DNA from: Tragulus kanchil
Taxonomy: Eukaryota > Chordata > Mammalia > Artiodactyla > Tragulidae
Assembly (NCBI GenBank): GCA_022376925.1
Contig: JAIOJX010000004.1
Span: 173,257,501-173,321,500, forward strand
Reading direction: 5' to 3'
Length of the DNA stretch: 64,000 nucleotides
The notes under the pieces were generated by a model that had not been told where the DNA came from, ran no database searches, and was given only the letters and a program-made list of their open reading frames with translations. Positions 1 through 10,245 of the stretch are shown one piece after another (the stretch's first letter is position 1; each line of letters starts with the position of its first letter). The translations under genes and the position numbers were made by a program.

Positions 1-112
1 TGAACATTTAGAAAAAAGTTCCTAGAAATACAGAATTTATCAAAATTGACAAAAGAAGAAATAGAAAATATGAATAATCTTTTAAACAATTTGTAATTAA
101 AGCCCTCTCAGG
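1..112 (+). mobile_element. L1 LINE ORF2 remnant (truncated by window edge)
   Basis: AT-rich tract with the L1 ORF2 wording CAAGAAGAAATAGAAAAT-like (here AAAGAAGAAATAGAAAATAT) in the sense orientation. It has decayed and no long frame survives. The element continues off the left edge, so its length is unknown. Confidence 0.45.
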
Positions 113-154
113 TAACGAGAAAGCTCTTATAACCAAACGTAAAAGAAGAAATAG

Positions 155-436
155 AGCTTCCCAGGTGGTCCAGTGGGTAAAGAGTCTACCTTGCAGTACA
201 AGGGGCACCAGTCCAATCCCTGGCCTGGGAAGATCCCACATGCTGAGCGGTAACTGGGCCAGCGTGTTCAATTACGAGCCAGCGCTCTGGAGCACATGCG
301 CCCAGAGAAGGTGCTCTGCAACGAGAGAGGCCACTACAATGGGAGGTCCACACGGGCCAAAGAACAAAGATGGATGAAAATAAATAAATAATCAATAAAA
401 GAGGCCAAAATTTTAAAAAGAAGAAGAAGAAATAAA
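155..436 (+). mobile_element. CHR-2-type tRNA-derived SINE
   Basis: It starts with the tRNA-Glu-like head (GCTTCCCAGGTGGTCCAGTG, box A region), followed by TCCAATCCCTGG (box B-like), the body containing GCGCCCAGAG and GGCCACTACAATGGGAGG, then an A/T-rich AATAAATAAATAA tail. A short direct repeat AAGAAGAAATA flanks it (about 143-153 and 424-434), consistent with a target-site duplication. It is a cetartiodactyl SINE and encodes no protein. Confidence 0.8.
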
Positions 437-610
437 GTCAGTATCTCTGCAGAGTTTTCCTGAGGGTCCTCACACCCTGTCTGAACCCGTCAGTAGTGAT
501 TAGAATCGAGTCCATGCTCCTCAGCTTGGAGCACGAAGCTCAAGATTTGACTCCTGTTTCCTGTTTTTTGTTTTTTAATGAAGGGCTTCTTGTTTTATGT
601 TTTAAATACC

Positions 611-796
611 TTCTTATTTATTTTTAACATTTCTTTGACTGTGTCATGTGGGGTGTTTCATCGCAGCGGACTCCCTAGCTGCAGCGTGCAGGCTCAGCTG
701 TTCCGCGGCGTGCGGGATCTTCCCAGACCAGAGATCAGACTCGTGTCCTCTGAACTGGCTGGTGGATTCTTAACCACAGAGCTTCCAGGAAGCCTT
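611..796 (-). mobile_element. CHR-2-type SINE, minus strand
   Basis: Read on the minus strand it begins at GGCTTCCTGGAAGC (796 leftward) and contains the TTAAGAATCC..CCAG tRNA-like head and the GGGAAGATCCCGCACGCCG body. Its A-rich tail corresponds to the T-rich TTATTTATTTTTAAC at 612-630. Confidence 0.75.
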
Positions 797-1499
797 GGCC
801 TTTACCCTTGATGTAGACAGGGGAGGGATTGTGCTCTATAAATAAATTTCTAGCCAAACAGGTTAAGAAATACTTGCACAGCCCGGCCGAACCCCCCACA
901 CCCACATAAGGGGGGCGTGGGCCGTGTGACGCCGTCTGGCATCGCTTGGGAGCCACGTCAGAGAAGAGGAAGAGTCAGGCTAAAGCAATGGTCCTCTCGC
1001 TCTTGTCTAACCCAGCACTTCCAAAGCATGATGCGTTCAACACGGGATCCACAGAGAAGTGCTTCCTGGGATACCTACCTTCTTCTTGTCATGCTTCCCG
1101 AGTCCCGTGGCACAGCAGTGACTGCTGACAAAGACGTCTCGTCTCTGTCACTAGGCGGGAAGGGGGGGTACAGGCGGCAGTGTCCCTCTGTCCCTCACTG
1201 ACAGGGACGCCACCCCCAGCTCAGGCACTGGACGCCCCTGTCCCCAGGAGCCAGCCTCGTGGGGGGCTCTGGGGTGCAGCTGGCACACGGGCGGTGCCGC
1301 GGGCCCCCTCGGACCTGGGGGCCAGAGTCCCTGAACTCGTGTCTTGTTCACTCAGCCAGCGTTTGCTGAGCACCCTGCTGCCAGCGTTGCCCGCGCCACA
1401 TTCGGCGCGCCGGCGCCCCTCCGCCTGAGTGCTCGGGCCTCCGGCTCTGTCTCCTTCCCCCTCCTGGCCGTGCTCAGAGAATCCCTGTATGCGGCTTTC
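797..1499. other. Intergenic, no feature recognised
   Basis: GC-rich unique-looking DNA. Reading frames here are short and overlap on both strands without codon-like structure. No splice-bounded exon, RNA gene or repeat family was recognised. Confidence 0.5.
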
Positions 1500-1954
1500 T
1501 TTTCTTTGTATTTTTAAACATTCAAGTATAGCAGGCTTAGAATGCTGTGCTAATTAATGCCGTACAACAACGTGACTCAGACACACACACATCTTTTCAC
1601 ATGCGTTTCCATCATGGTTTATCACAGACTATTGAATATAGTTCCCTGCGCTACTCAGCAGGACCTTGTTTATTCTACGTGCAGTCGTTCACGTCTGCTA
1701 ATCTCAAACTCCCAGCCCATGTCTCTCCCATCCGCCTGCCCCTTGGCAACCGGGTCTGTTCTCTGTGTCTGTGTGTCAGTTTCTGTCTCATCGATATGTT
1801 TATTTGTGAGTGGTTTAGATTCCACATGTATGTAATGTCATACGTTTGTCTTCCTCTTTCTGACTGACTTCACTTAGGATGATCAGCTCCGGGTCCACCC
1901 GTGTTGGTGCAAAGGGCATTATCTCATTCTTTTTTATGGCTGAGCAAGATTCTA
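1500..1954 (-). mobile_element. L1 LINE 3' UTR fragment, minus strand
   Basis: The + strand holds the reverse complement of the ruminant L1 3' UTR: CATGGTTTATCACAGACTAT, GAATATAGTTCCCTGCGCTA, then GTTTAGATTCCACATGTATG and TTTTTTATGGCTGAGCAAGA. The order and orientation fit an L1 inserted on the minus strand. Non-coding. Confidence 0.7.
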
Positions 1955-2035
1955 TTTGAGGACTGAGATGAGTAAATGTATATAAAGTGCTAGAGAATGC
2001 CTGGTGGATGCCTTAAAATATGTTACTACATCCCG
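1955..2035 (-). mobile_element. MIR SINE fragment
   Basis: Short ancient SINE match: GATGAGTAAATGTATATAAAGTGCT followed by GAATGCCTGGTGGATGCC corresponds to the minus-strand MIR core (taaagcgcttag..tgcctggcacat). Strongly diverged. Confidence 0.45.
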
Positions 2036-2204
2036 ATCAAGTCAACAGCGTCTCCTGAGAGAGACGGACTGTGTGCCAAGTGAGGAGGGGGCTGCCCAGG
2101 GGGAAGCAGCCGCCCGCCCGGGCCTGAGCCCCTGTGGAAGCCAGCCTGAGCCCGCTGGCAGCAGCTGCTCCTCCTCCCGTCCTCCCTCAGCGTCTGTAAG
2201 GACC

Positions 2205-2340
2205 CTGTTAAAGGTCCGTCAAGTCAAAGCTACGGTCCTTACAGTAATCGTGTACGATGTGGGGTTGGACCACAAAGAAGGCTGAGTGCCAAAGAATTGA
2301 TGCTTTCGAACCGTGGTGCCAGAGAAAACTCACCAAGGCC
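2205..2340 (+). mobile_element. BovB LINE ORF2 C-terminal fragment
   Basis: Matches the BovB stretch after the reverse transcriptase: GGTCCGTCAAGTCAAAGCTA, then AAGAAGGCTGAGTGCCAAAG and AATTGATGCTTTCGAACCGT. Translation keeps VRQVKA and a frame reading KKAECQRIDAFEPW, interrupted by a stop. It is a 5'-truncated dead copy. Confidence 0.7.
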
Positions 2341-2439
2341 ACCACAGTGACTGGAAGGATGCCGCTGCCCAAGGACAGCCACGCCTTCATCTCTGGACTT
2401 GTGCATATGTTGCTTTACGGGACAAAAAAGGGACTTTGG

Positions 2440-2576
2440 TTTGGGTTTTCGTTGCTGAATCGTGTCCGACTCTTTGCAGCCCCCATAGATTGTAGCCCAC
2501 CAGGCTCCTCTGCCTGTGGGATTCTCCAGGCATGCATACTGGGGTGGGCCGCCACACCCTTCTGCAGAAAAGGGGG
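2440..2576 (-). mobile_element. BovA (BOV-A2-type) SINE unit, minus strand
   Basis: Contains GTTGCTGAATCGTGTCCGAC, TCTTTGCAGCCCC, GTAGCCCACCAGGCTCCTCT and GGGATTCTCCAGGCATGCAT, the minus-strand signature of the BovA unit derived from the BovB 3' end. Confidence 0.85.
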
Positions 2577-2787
2577 TCTGCAGCTGTGATTACGCTACGC
2601 ATCCTGAGATGGAGAGGGTCTCCCGAGTTCCCCGGGCGGGCCCAACACAAGCACAGGAGGCCTTACAAGGGGAGGAGGGAAGCAGGAGGCTCAGAGACAG
2701 AGAAGGGGATGGGCTGAGAGAGAGGGAGAAGGGAGGATGGGGAGATGAAAGAGGCTGTGATTCTGGCTTTAAGAACAGGAAGAGGCG

Positions 2788-3124
2788 GGGCTTCCCCTGG
2801 TGGTCCAGTGGGTAAGGACACCGCCTTGCAGCGCAAGAGGCGCCCAGTCGATCCCTGGCCTGGGGAGATCCCACGAGCCGCAGAGCGGCTGGACCGATGT
2901 GTCCAATTACCGAGCTGGAGCTCTGGAGCGCATGCGCCCAGAGCCGGCGCTCAGTAACGACAGACGCCACCGCGATGGGAGGCCCACAGGAGCCAAAGAG
3001 CAAAAGATGGATGAACATAGAGAAATGAAAGACCAGTAGAAGTGGCCCGCCTGCTCCCCTCCCTCCCCAACCCGACCCCCGCCCAAAATTAATAAATAAA
3101 TAAATCTTAAAAAAAAAAAAAAGA
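2788..3124 (+). mobile_element. CHR-2-type SINE, full-length
   Basis: Head GCTTCCCCTGGTGGTCCAGT, box B-like TCGATCCCTGGCCTGG, body GCGCATGCGCCCAGAGCCGG and AAGAGCAAAAGATGGATG, then the TAGAAGTGGCC linker and a long A-rich tail (TTAATAAATAAATAAATC plus a run of A). Same subfamily as the elements at 15545 and 20360. Confidence 0.85.
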
Positions 3125-3135
3125 ATAGGAAGAGG

Positions 3136-3285
3136 GGACGTCCCTGGTGGTCCAGTGGCTAAGATTCTGTGCTCCCAATTCTGGGAGCCTGGACTGGATC
3201 CCTGGTCAGGGAACTAGGTCCACGTGCCACTACTAAAGATCCTGCATACTGCAGCTAAGACCCAGCACTGCCAAATAGAGACGGA
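3136..3285 (+). mobile_element. CHR-2 SINE, short form
   Basis: Head GACGTCCCTGGTGGTCCAGT followed by GGCTAAGATTCTGTGCTCCC and CTGGTCAGGGAACTAGGTCC, ending in ACCCAGCACTGCCAAATAGA. It is a shorter tRNA-Glu SINE directly downstream of the tail of the preceding one. Confidence 0.8.
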
Positions 3286-3295
3286 AGAGGCCCGG

Positions 3296-3386
3296 CCTGC
3301 CCTGCGGGAGACCTGGGTTCAGTGCCTGGGTCGCGACGATTCCCTTGGGGAGGGGAATGGCTGCCTGTCACAGTATTCTTTTTTTT
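3296..3386 (+). mobile_element. Bov-tA SINE remnant
   Basis: GCGGGAGACCTGGGTTCAGT followed by TGCCTGGGTCG and GGGGAGGGGAATGGCTGCC matches the middle of Bov-tA (..ggagacctgggttcgatccctgggt..ggagaagggaatggc). Head and tail are missing. Confidence 0.6.
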
Positions 3387-3387
3387 T

Positions 3388-3752
3388 TTTTTTTAGTTGA
3401 CTTTTTACTTTTACAGAGTTTTGTTGTTTACACATATGTATGATCCCAGCTTAGTCACATGTGTATTCCACCCCACCCCACCCCACCCCTCCAGGCCGTC
3501 ACACAGCACCCCTGCAGGATCCCCTTTTCTCACAGTGCAATGACTATAGCTATTTTCTTCACATATGATAGTACAGGCCTTCATGCTACTTCCTGTACAC
3601 CTCCCACCCACGGTTCATTCCCCACAATGTCCATATGTCTACTCTCCATGTCTGTTTTTCCATCGCTTCACTGCGTGTGTTATCATTACCATCCTACTAG
3701 ATTCCATATGTATGTGTTGGTATACTGTACGTGTCCTTCTCTTTTTATCACA
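3388..3752 (-). mobile_element. L1-like 3' end, minus strand
   Basis: Begins with a poly-T run (the A tail on the minus strand), then an AT-rich stretch with CACCCCACCCCACCCCACCC and TAGATTCCATATGTATGTGT, which resemble antisense ruminant L1 3' UTR. The family is not certain. From 3611 onward it is repeated by tandem duplication 1. Confidence 0.45.
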
Positions 3753-3850
3753 GTCTTCTTGCCTGGAGGATTCCATGGACAGAGGAGCCTGGTAGGCTAC
3801 AGTCCATGGGGTCGCAGAGAGTTGGATACGACTGAACGGCTCTTTCAGTT
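3753..3850 (+). mobile_element. BovA SINE unit (duplicated at 4877-4974)
   Basis: CTTCTTGCCTGGAGGATTCC, ATGGACAGAGGAGCCTGGTA, GGCTACAGTCCATGGGGTCG and CAGAGAGTTGGATACGACTG form the plus-strand BovA unit without a tRNA head. The second copy is part of tandem duplication 1, not an independent insertion. Confidence 0.85.
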
Positions 3851-4559
3851 TTTTCATAAAAAGGACAGGAAGGGGCCATGAGCAAAGGAGTGTACGTGGC
3901 TTCTTCCAGACCCTGGGAAAAGCAAGGCAAGACACTCTCCTGGAAAGCTTCCTGAAGAAACACAGACCCGCTGACACTTTGACTTAGGGACTGATGACCT
4001 CTGGAGCTTTAAAACAGTTCATGGTGTTTACAGCCCCCGAGGCTGCAGGGTCTGTCACAGCAGCCGCAGGAAGCCCAAACGCCCGCACGCCCCGGACGGG
4101 GCAGAGCAGCCGCGGGCCGGGGGCTGGCCCGAGCTCAGGGCCGCCCGCCACGGCATCAGTGGGAGAATGGTCCTGACTGGGCAGAGGGCTCACAGGCCTT
4201 CCCAGAAGCTCAGCTCTGGTCCTGGCTGGCAGACTGGGGATCTGCATCCCCTCCTTCCAGCATCTTGCCCGGGTACCCAGCAGACCCCAGGGATGCTGTT
4301 CACGGAGAGAAGAGATGAGTCTCTGGGTCAAGGCAGGTGCTCCCAGCCCTGGCGGGGCATGTGATGCTGAGACAGGGCCGCCAGGTGCGACTCAGGGCTC
4401 CGGGGGCAGGGACCAAGGGTTGAGAGCCACTCACTAGGGACACCCCACTGATTCAAGACCTCCAAAAGTTGTTACCATCGCGATCACATCCATGGCCCGC
4501 TCAGCGGAAACGTCAGGTGCATTTTACCAGATACAGTTTGTAAGTGAGCCATTAGCTGG
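3851..4559. other. Intergenic unique DNA (repeated at 4975-5683)
   Basis: GC-rich, with overlapping frames on both strands up to 115 codons. They show no splice context, no recognisable domain and identical repetition in the second copy only because of duplication 1. No gene called. Confidence 0.5.
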
Positions 4560-4739
4560 AATGCATCTACAGTAAATCCCCTTCCTACCCGGCTGCGTTC
4601 GTAACTCCAGTGTATTCATAAGTCAAACAGTCAGGCACCCAGCTAATACAATCAGCTATATCGTACTGAACTGTAATAGGCTTATGATACTTTTCACACG
4701 CATACTATGCATTAATACATAAAAAACACAAAAAATAAA
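4560..4739. mobile_element. DNA-transposon-like relic, 5' part cut by seam 1
   Basis: Same sequence as the start of the relic at 5684-6115 (for example CTGCGTTCGTAACTCCAGTG and CAATCAGCTATATCGTACTG). Here it stops abruptly at the duplication seam. Confidence 0.35.
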
Positions 4740-5683
4740 AACGGTTCATTCCCCACAATGTCCATATGTCTACTTTGTCTGTTTTTCCATCGCTTCACTG
4801 CGTGTTATCATTACCATCCTACTAGATTCCATATGTATGTGTTGGTATACTGTACGTGTCCTTCTCTTTTATCACAGTCTTCTTGCCTGGAGGATTCCAT
4901 GGACAGAGGAGCCTGGTAGGCTACAGTCCATGGGGTCGCAGAGAGTTGGATACGACTGAACGGCTCTTTCAGTTTTTTCATAAAAAGGACAGGAAGGGGC
5001 CATGAGCAAAGGAGTGTACGTGGCTTCTTCCAGACCCTGGGAAAAGCAAGGCAAGACACTCTCCTGGAAAGCTTCCTGAAGAAACACAGACCCGCTGACA
5101 CTTTGACTTAGGGACTGATGACCTCTGGAGCTTTAAAACAGTTCATGGTGTTTACAGCCCCCGAGGCTGCAGGGTCTGTCACAGCAGCCGCAGGAAGCCC
5201 AAACGCCCGCACGCCCCGGACGGGGCAGAGCAGCCGCGGGCCGGGGGCTGGCCCGAGCTCAGGGCCGCCCGCCACGGCATCAGTGGGAGAATGGTCCTGA
5301 CTGGGCAGAGGGCTCACAGGCCTTCCCAGAAGCTCAGCTCTGGTCCTGGCTGGCAGACTGGGGATCTGCATCCCCTCCTTCCAGCATCTTGCCCGGGTAC
5401 CCAGCAGACCCCAGGGATGCTGTTCACGGAGAGAAGAGATGAGTCTCTGGGTCAAGGCAGGTGCTCCCAGCCCTGGCGGGGCATGTGATGCTGAGACAGG
5501 GCCGCCAGGTGCGACTCAGGGCTCCGGGGGCAGGGACCAAGGGTTGAGAGCCACTCACTAGGGACACCCCACTGATTCAAGACCTCCAAAAGTTGTTACC
5601 ATCGCGATCACATCCATGGCCCGCTCAGCGGAAACGTCAGGTGCATTTTACCAGATACAATTTGTAAGTGAGCCATTAGCTGG

Positions 5684-6115
5684 AATGCATCTACAGTAAA
5701 TCCCCTTCCTACCCGGCTGCGTTCGTAACTCCAGTGTATTCATAAGTCAAACAGTCAGGCACCCAGCTAATACAATCAGCTATATCGTACTGAACTGTAA
5801 TAGGCTTATGATACTTTTCACACGCATACTATGCATTAATACATAAAAAACACAAAAAATAAAGAAAACACTTTTCACCTCACGGTCCAATACCTTTAAA
5901 GTACAGCCGTACGGTACGGCCGCCAGCACACAGGGGCTGGCACTGAGGGGAGACGCAAGAAGAGCCACCGGCCGCAGGAGGGAGAGGCGGTGGGAGATGG
6001 CGGAGCTGTGGGCCCGTCCGCAGCGGGAGGCGAGGGCCGGCTGCCGCCTCACTCACCCCGGGCACGGATGCCCAGGCTCCGGTCCTGGCTGGAGCCAGGT
6101 GCACGCTCCCGTCTC
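5684..6115. mobile_element. DNA-transposon-like relic, family unresolved
   Basis: Words such as CTGCGTTCGTAACTCCAGTG, CAATCAGCTATATCGTACTG, GTACAGCCGTACGGTACGGC and GGAGGGAGAGGCGGTGGGAG resemble a mammalian TcMar/hAT-type interspersed element I remember only partly. No terminal inverted repeats were located, so the assignment is tentative. Confidence 0.35.
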
Positions 6116-6587
6116 TGACATTTTGCAGCTTGAAGGTTCCTGTGTGGGGGACGTCCTGTATTCCACACCTGGAGGGCTTGCAGGGAACTTGCACAGGGAC
6201 ATCCTGGGTCCATTCGTTCATTCATTCCTCATTCTGTGCCTACTGTGTGCGCAGCATCCAGGTCTCTGGCCATGGCTGGCTGGGAAAGCACTCTCTGGGA
6301 TCATTTGGTCCAGAAGGGAGACAGAGTCACACAGACCGACTCAGGTGTGAACAGACAAAGGGGCCGAGGAAGCAGGTGGGGCTGCAGACGGGAGAGTCTG
6401 CTGGAATGCCTGGGCACCCAAGTCGCCCCCCGCCCGTGGCGGCGCCAGGCGCAGAGCAAGACCTCGAGGACGCCTGTGGACACAGCGGCGGGGGCAGTAG
6501 GCTGGCAGCGTGATGCTCGCTGACCCCGGAGACTGGACCCTGGGGCCCTAAGCCGGGGACAGGGTGTCTGTCTTTGGAAGCTCATCC
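6116..6587. other. Intergenic, no feature recognised
   Basis: Contains a weak old-repeat phrase at about 6212 (GTTCATTCATTCCTCATTCT, CTACTGTGTGCGCAGCATCC), typical of L2/MIR flanks, but not enough to delimit an element. The rest is unique GC-rich DNA. Confidence 0.4.
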
Positions 6588-6705
6588 CTATCACTTACTA
6601 ACTCGCCACCTTGTGTGTCTTTACCTCTCGGCCTCAGTCTCCTCATCTACAAAACGGGGACAATCACAGAATGCCCTCCCCCCAGAACTGTAAGGATTCA
6701 CCAGG
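6588..6705 (-). mobile_element. MIR SINE (duplicated at 7687-7804)
   Basis: CACTTACTAACTCGCCACCT, then CTCGGCCTCAGTCTCCTCAT, CTACAAAACGGGGACAAT and GTAAGGATTCACC follow the minus-strand MIR order (cacttactagctgtgtgacct .. cctcagtttcctcatctgtaaaatgggg .. gaggatta). The second copy is due to duplication 2. Confidence 0.75.
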
Positions 6706-7621
6706 AAACAAACAACCAAACATAGAAAGCCATTTGGAGAGCACTTGCAGGTGGAGGGAGATGAGCCCCGAGCCAAGCTGGGCAGGAGGAAGGGCGTTTG
6801 CAGAGGCCTGAGTGGCGGGGGGCCTGGGGGCGGGGCCGGGGCATCCTCGGTGTCCGGGGCAGGTCCTCTGAGGTGCGACGCCAGCTGCATGGCCTCTTCC
6901 AAGGCCCTCCCAGGTCCTCACCCAGGTGCTTCTGGCTGCAGTGGATGCAACCAGAGACTGGACAGGGGGGAGGGCAGGAAGAAGGCGGGCGGTGCGCGGC
7001 GGGCCACGGGGACGGGGGAAGCAGGCGGGTTCCGTGTCGTTTAGGGCTCAGCGGAGCTGTGCGGGGAGGATTTGTCACTGTGACTCTGGCGTGAGTCACT
7101 GGGTGGGTGGCCCACCGGTTCCCGAGGTGGGAAGCGTAGGGGAGGGGGCGCAGGGCTGAGGGGCAGGCAGCGTCGAGCTGGGCTTCGGGCCGTTTTGGAG
7201 ACGGGCACAAAGCATAGAGAGAAAAGGCAACGGTGGGGAAGCTGCGGAGCTTCTGGGCTTCGTGACTCGGGGCGGGGGTGTCCTTGACCCCCACAAATGT
7301 GGGGGCAGGGTGCGAGGCAGAGGGGGTCCCGGCCCTTATTCCAGAAGCACGGTGACAGCAATAAAGAGAGGAACACCGACTGAGATATGAGGCAACAGGC
7401 AAGAGCAGGGGTCCTGGTCACAGAGAACAGCCGGGAGGGAGGCAGCGACAGCTGCGTGCGTCTTTGTTTTGGGAGGGAAGTAAAGCGTGTTAGAACGGGA
7501 GAGCCACTGTGGTACCGTGGGCGGCTCAAGGGAGAACCGACCGGCAGCCGTGTGTTTCTGACGGCCCCGTGCTTGGCTGAGGACCAACCGCAGCTCTGCG
7601 GAAGGTTCTAGAACTGTCCCT
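6706..7621. other. GC-rich unique DNA (repeated at 7805-8724)
   Basis: Long proline/arginine-rich frames occur on both strands (up to 234 codons on the minus strand). They come from GC-rich composition and low stop density; no splice sites or domains support them. No gene called. Confidence 0.5.
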
Positions 7622-8724
7622 GGGGCAGTAGGCTGGCACTAAAACGGACCCTGGGGCCCTAAGCCGGGGACAGGTTTTTCCCATCCCTATCACTTACTAA
7701 CTCGCCACCTTGTGTGTCTTTACCTCTCGGCCTCAGTCTCCTCATCTACAAAACGGGGACAATCACAGAATGCCCTCCCCCCAGAACTGTAAGGATTCAC
7801 CAGGAAACAAACAACCAAACATAGAAAGCCATTTGGAGAGCACTTGCAGGTGGAGGGAGATGAGCCCCGAGCCAAGCTGGGCAGGAGGAAGGGCGTTTGC
7901 AGAGGCCTGAGTGGCGGGGGGCCTGGGGGCGGGGCCGGGGCATCCTCGGTGTCCGGGGCAGGTCCTCTGAGGTGCGACGCCAGCTGCATGGCCTCTTCCA
8001 AGGCCCTCCCAGGTCCTCACCCAGGTGCTTCTGGCTGCAGTGGATGCAACCAGAGACTGGACAGGGGGGAGGGCAGGAAGAAGGCGGGCGGTGCGCGGCG
8101 GGCCACGGGGACGGGGGAAGCAGGCGGGTTCCGTGTCGTTTAGGGCTCAGCGGAGCTGTGCGGGGAGGATTTGTCACTGTGACTCTGGCGTGAGTCACTG
8201 GGTGGGTGGCCCACCGGTTCCCGAGGTGGGAAGCGTAGGGGAGGGGGCGCAGGGCTGAGGGGCAGGCAGCGTCGAGCTGGGCTTCGGGCCGTTTTGGAGA
8301 CGGGCACAAAGCATAGAGAGAAAAGGCAACGGTGGGGAAGCTGCGGAGCTTCTGGGCTTCGTGACTCGGGGCGGGGGTGTCCTTGACCCCCACAAATGTG
8401 GGGGCAGGGTGCGAGGCAGAGGGGGTCCCGGCCCTTATTCCAGAAGCACGGTGACAGCAATAAAGAGAGGAACACCGACTGAGATATGAGGCAACAGGCA
8501 AGAGCAGGGGTCCTGGTCACAGAGAACAGCCGGGAGGGAGGCAGCGACAGCTGCGTGCGTCTTTGTTTTGGGAGGGAAGTAAAGCGTGTTAGAACGGGAG
8601 AGCCACTGTGGTACCGTGGGCGGCTCAAGGGAGAACCGACCGGCAGCCGTGTGTTTCTGACGGCCCCGTGCTTGGCTGAGGACCAACCGCAGCTCTGCGG
8701 AAGGTTCTAGAACTGTCCCTGGGG

Positions 8725-10245
8725 ACACTGGACTGAACTTCTGCCTAGACGCCCCCTTCCTCGAGCGCTGCAGAGATTCTTCCGGAAACCCGACAGCCTG
8801 CACGGCTTCACCCCTGGTCCCCATGGACCTCCGCAGCCCCCGTCCAGGGCCGCTGTTTCTCCTCGGGCCCCTCTTCTGCCACGTCAAGGACGCCAACGCG
8901 CCCTACTCCCCCGTCACCCCCGACACGGGGAGGCGCAGCCAAGAGGGACGTCTCACAGCTGCGACCGCCACCTGCCCCAGCAAAACCCGCCAAAGGGTGC
9001 CTTCCTCGGGTCGGGGGGACGCCAGCTGCTGTCTCAGAGGCTGGACAGCAAGGTCCTCCCTGCCCCTGCCAGCTGACTGGGGTGGGGCTCTTCAGGAGGG
9101 TTTGGCTCCTTCATCCTTTGCTTTCCCCTCCTTTCCCTGCTCCTCCCCTCCTCCAGCTCCCTGGCTCCCCCTCCTCCCCCTGCACACCCCATACTCAGGA
9201 TCACCCTGCCGACCCTCTGCCTGGAGGGCAGGCCCCCCAGTGCTGCTCCTGACCCCTGTGACCACAGCTGGGCCCCACCTCCCTGGCCCTCTCCTTCCCC
9301 GCCGGCCTGCCTTCTTCCCACCCCTGGAGTCCTCTCGCCCTGCCGCCCCTCTGGATGCCGCCCCACGTCCTCCAGGCCACCGTGAGGCAGAGGCCTGGCC
9401 AGCCCCGCTTCCCCCGTCTTCCTCGAAGATCGGAAGGGCTCCCGGCGCACTTTACATGCTCAGTAAATGCTGGTGGATGCTCGGGTCTCTATTTCACAGA
9501 GAAGCAGACACACTTTGAGCAGCTGGAGGACGAATCCCGCGTCACGCCATACGTGTTAGATAGATGTGGCACCTGATTCCAGGGCTCCCTTCATGGACCA
9601 AACTATCTCTCTAAAAAGACCAAAAAAAAAAAAGGCAAGGAGAGAGAGGATAAGGGAGTGTATAAGCCCCTGAGATCAAAGCAGTATCTGTGGAAACGTT
9701 TGGTTTGCAGGGGGCTGAGAAATGAGTCATCAGACCTGTCCATTGCGTCATCTTCTTTCATCACGAGGTTCACGGAGGATCCTGGCCACGTGGAGCCAGG
9801 AGCTCAGGGCGCACCGACGGCCACCGCCCGCGCGAGCTCTCCTCTCCTCCCCGGCAGGCGTGCAGGCCAACGCATGAGGATCTGCCGCCTGGAAAAGCTG
9901 CCATCCGTGGGAGGATCGGGCTGTTAAATCACACCCCAAATCAAAATACATGCCTAGAGGCGGCACCGGGAGGGGCCCTCCTGTGAGTCACACGGTGAGG
10001 CTCTAGGTTTGGCCGTGGGCGTCTGTTGTGAATGTTTAGGAACCTGCCTCTGCCATTTCCAGTTCTAGAGGGTGTCCCCGAAACTGAGGAGCTGGTGCCG
10101 GGTCTCGCGAGGCCAGGGGTCACCGGCCTGGCCCCAAGCCTGTGCTGGGAGGCGCTGCTCTGTCCCCTGTCCTCACGGGGCCCTGAAGGAGAAGCCCACA
10201 CCCCTCTTCCACTGGGAATAGCCGGTCCCAGGCCGTGGGAAGGCT
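8725..10245. other. Intergenic, pyrimidine-rich unique DNA
   Basis: A 231-codon frame at 8823-9518 spans a strongly C/T-rich stretch (about 9100-9340) and encodes a low-complexity Pro/Leu/Ser product, so it is not credible as a gene. A short MIR-like phrase (CTCAGTAAATGCTGGTGGAT) lies at about 9460. An A run is at about 9625. Confidence 0.5.

Larger units (their letters stand above)
3611..5863. repeat. Tandem duplication 1 (copy 1 3611-4739, copy 2 4742-5863)
   Basis: The two copies run head-to-tail with an offset of 1131 bp at the start, falling to 1124 bp after about 150 bp. The 7 bp lost lie within the first 140 bp of copy 2 (for example ACTCTCCATGTCTG becomes ACTTTGTCTG). The interior looks identical apart from single-base changes. 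Copy 1 stops in an A-rich run (AAAAAATAAA) at the seam. Likely an assembly overlap. Confidence 0.95.
6491..8724. repeat. Tandem duplication 2 (copy 1 6491-7625, copy 2 7622-8724)
   Basis: The copies share a GGGG at the seam (7622-7625). The offset is 1131 bp at the left edge and 1099 bp inside, because copy 2 lacks about 32 bp within its first 80 bp (the stretch between GGCTGGCA and CCCTATCACTTAC is shortened). The interior matches base for base wherever compared. Confidence 0.95.

Noticed and set aside
155..250. tRNA gene at the SINE heads (GCTTCCC..GGTTCGATCCC box A/B pattern)
   Set aside because: The heads belong to CHR-2 and Bov-tA retroposons: no cloverleaf 3' half, continuing SINE bodies and A-rich tails instead.
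6698..8501. Pair of identical 234-codon minus-strand frames (6698-7402 and 7797-8501), which could look like a tandem gene family
   Set aside because: The identity extends equally through non-coding flanks and is explained by duplication 2. There is no domain, splice site or homologue I recognise.
8823..9518. 231-codon plus-strand frame with an ATG start
   Set aside because: It lies in a C/T-rich tract, giving a Pro/Leu/Ser product with no splice or domain evidence.
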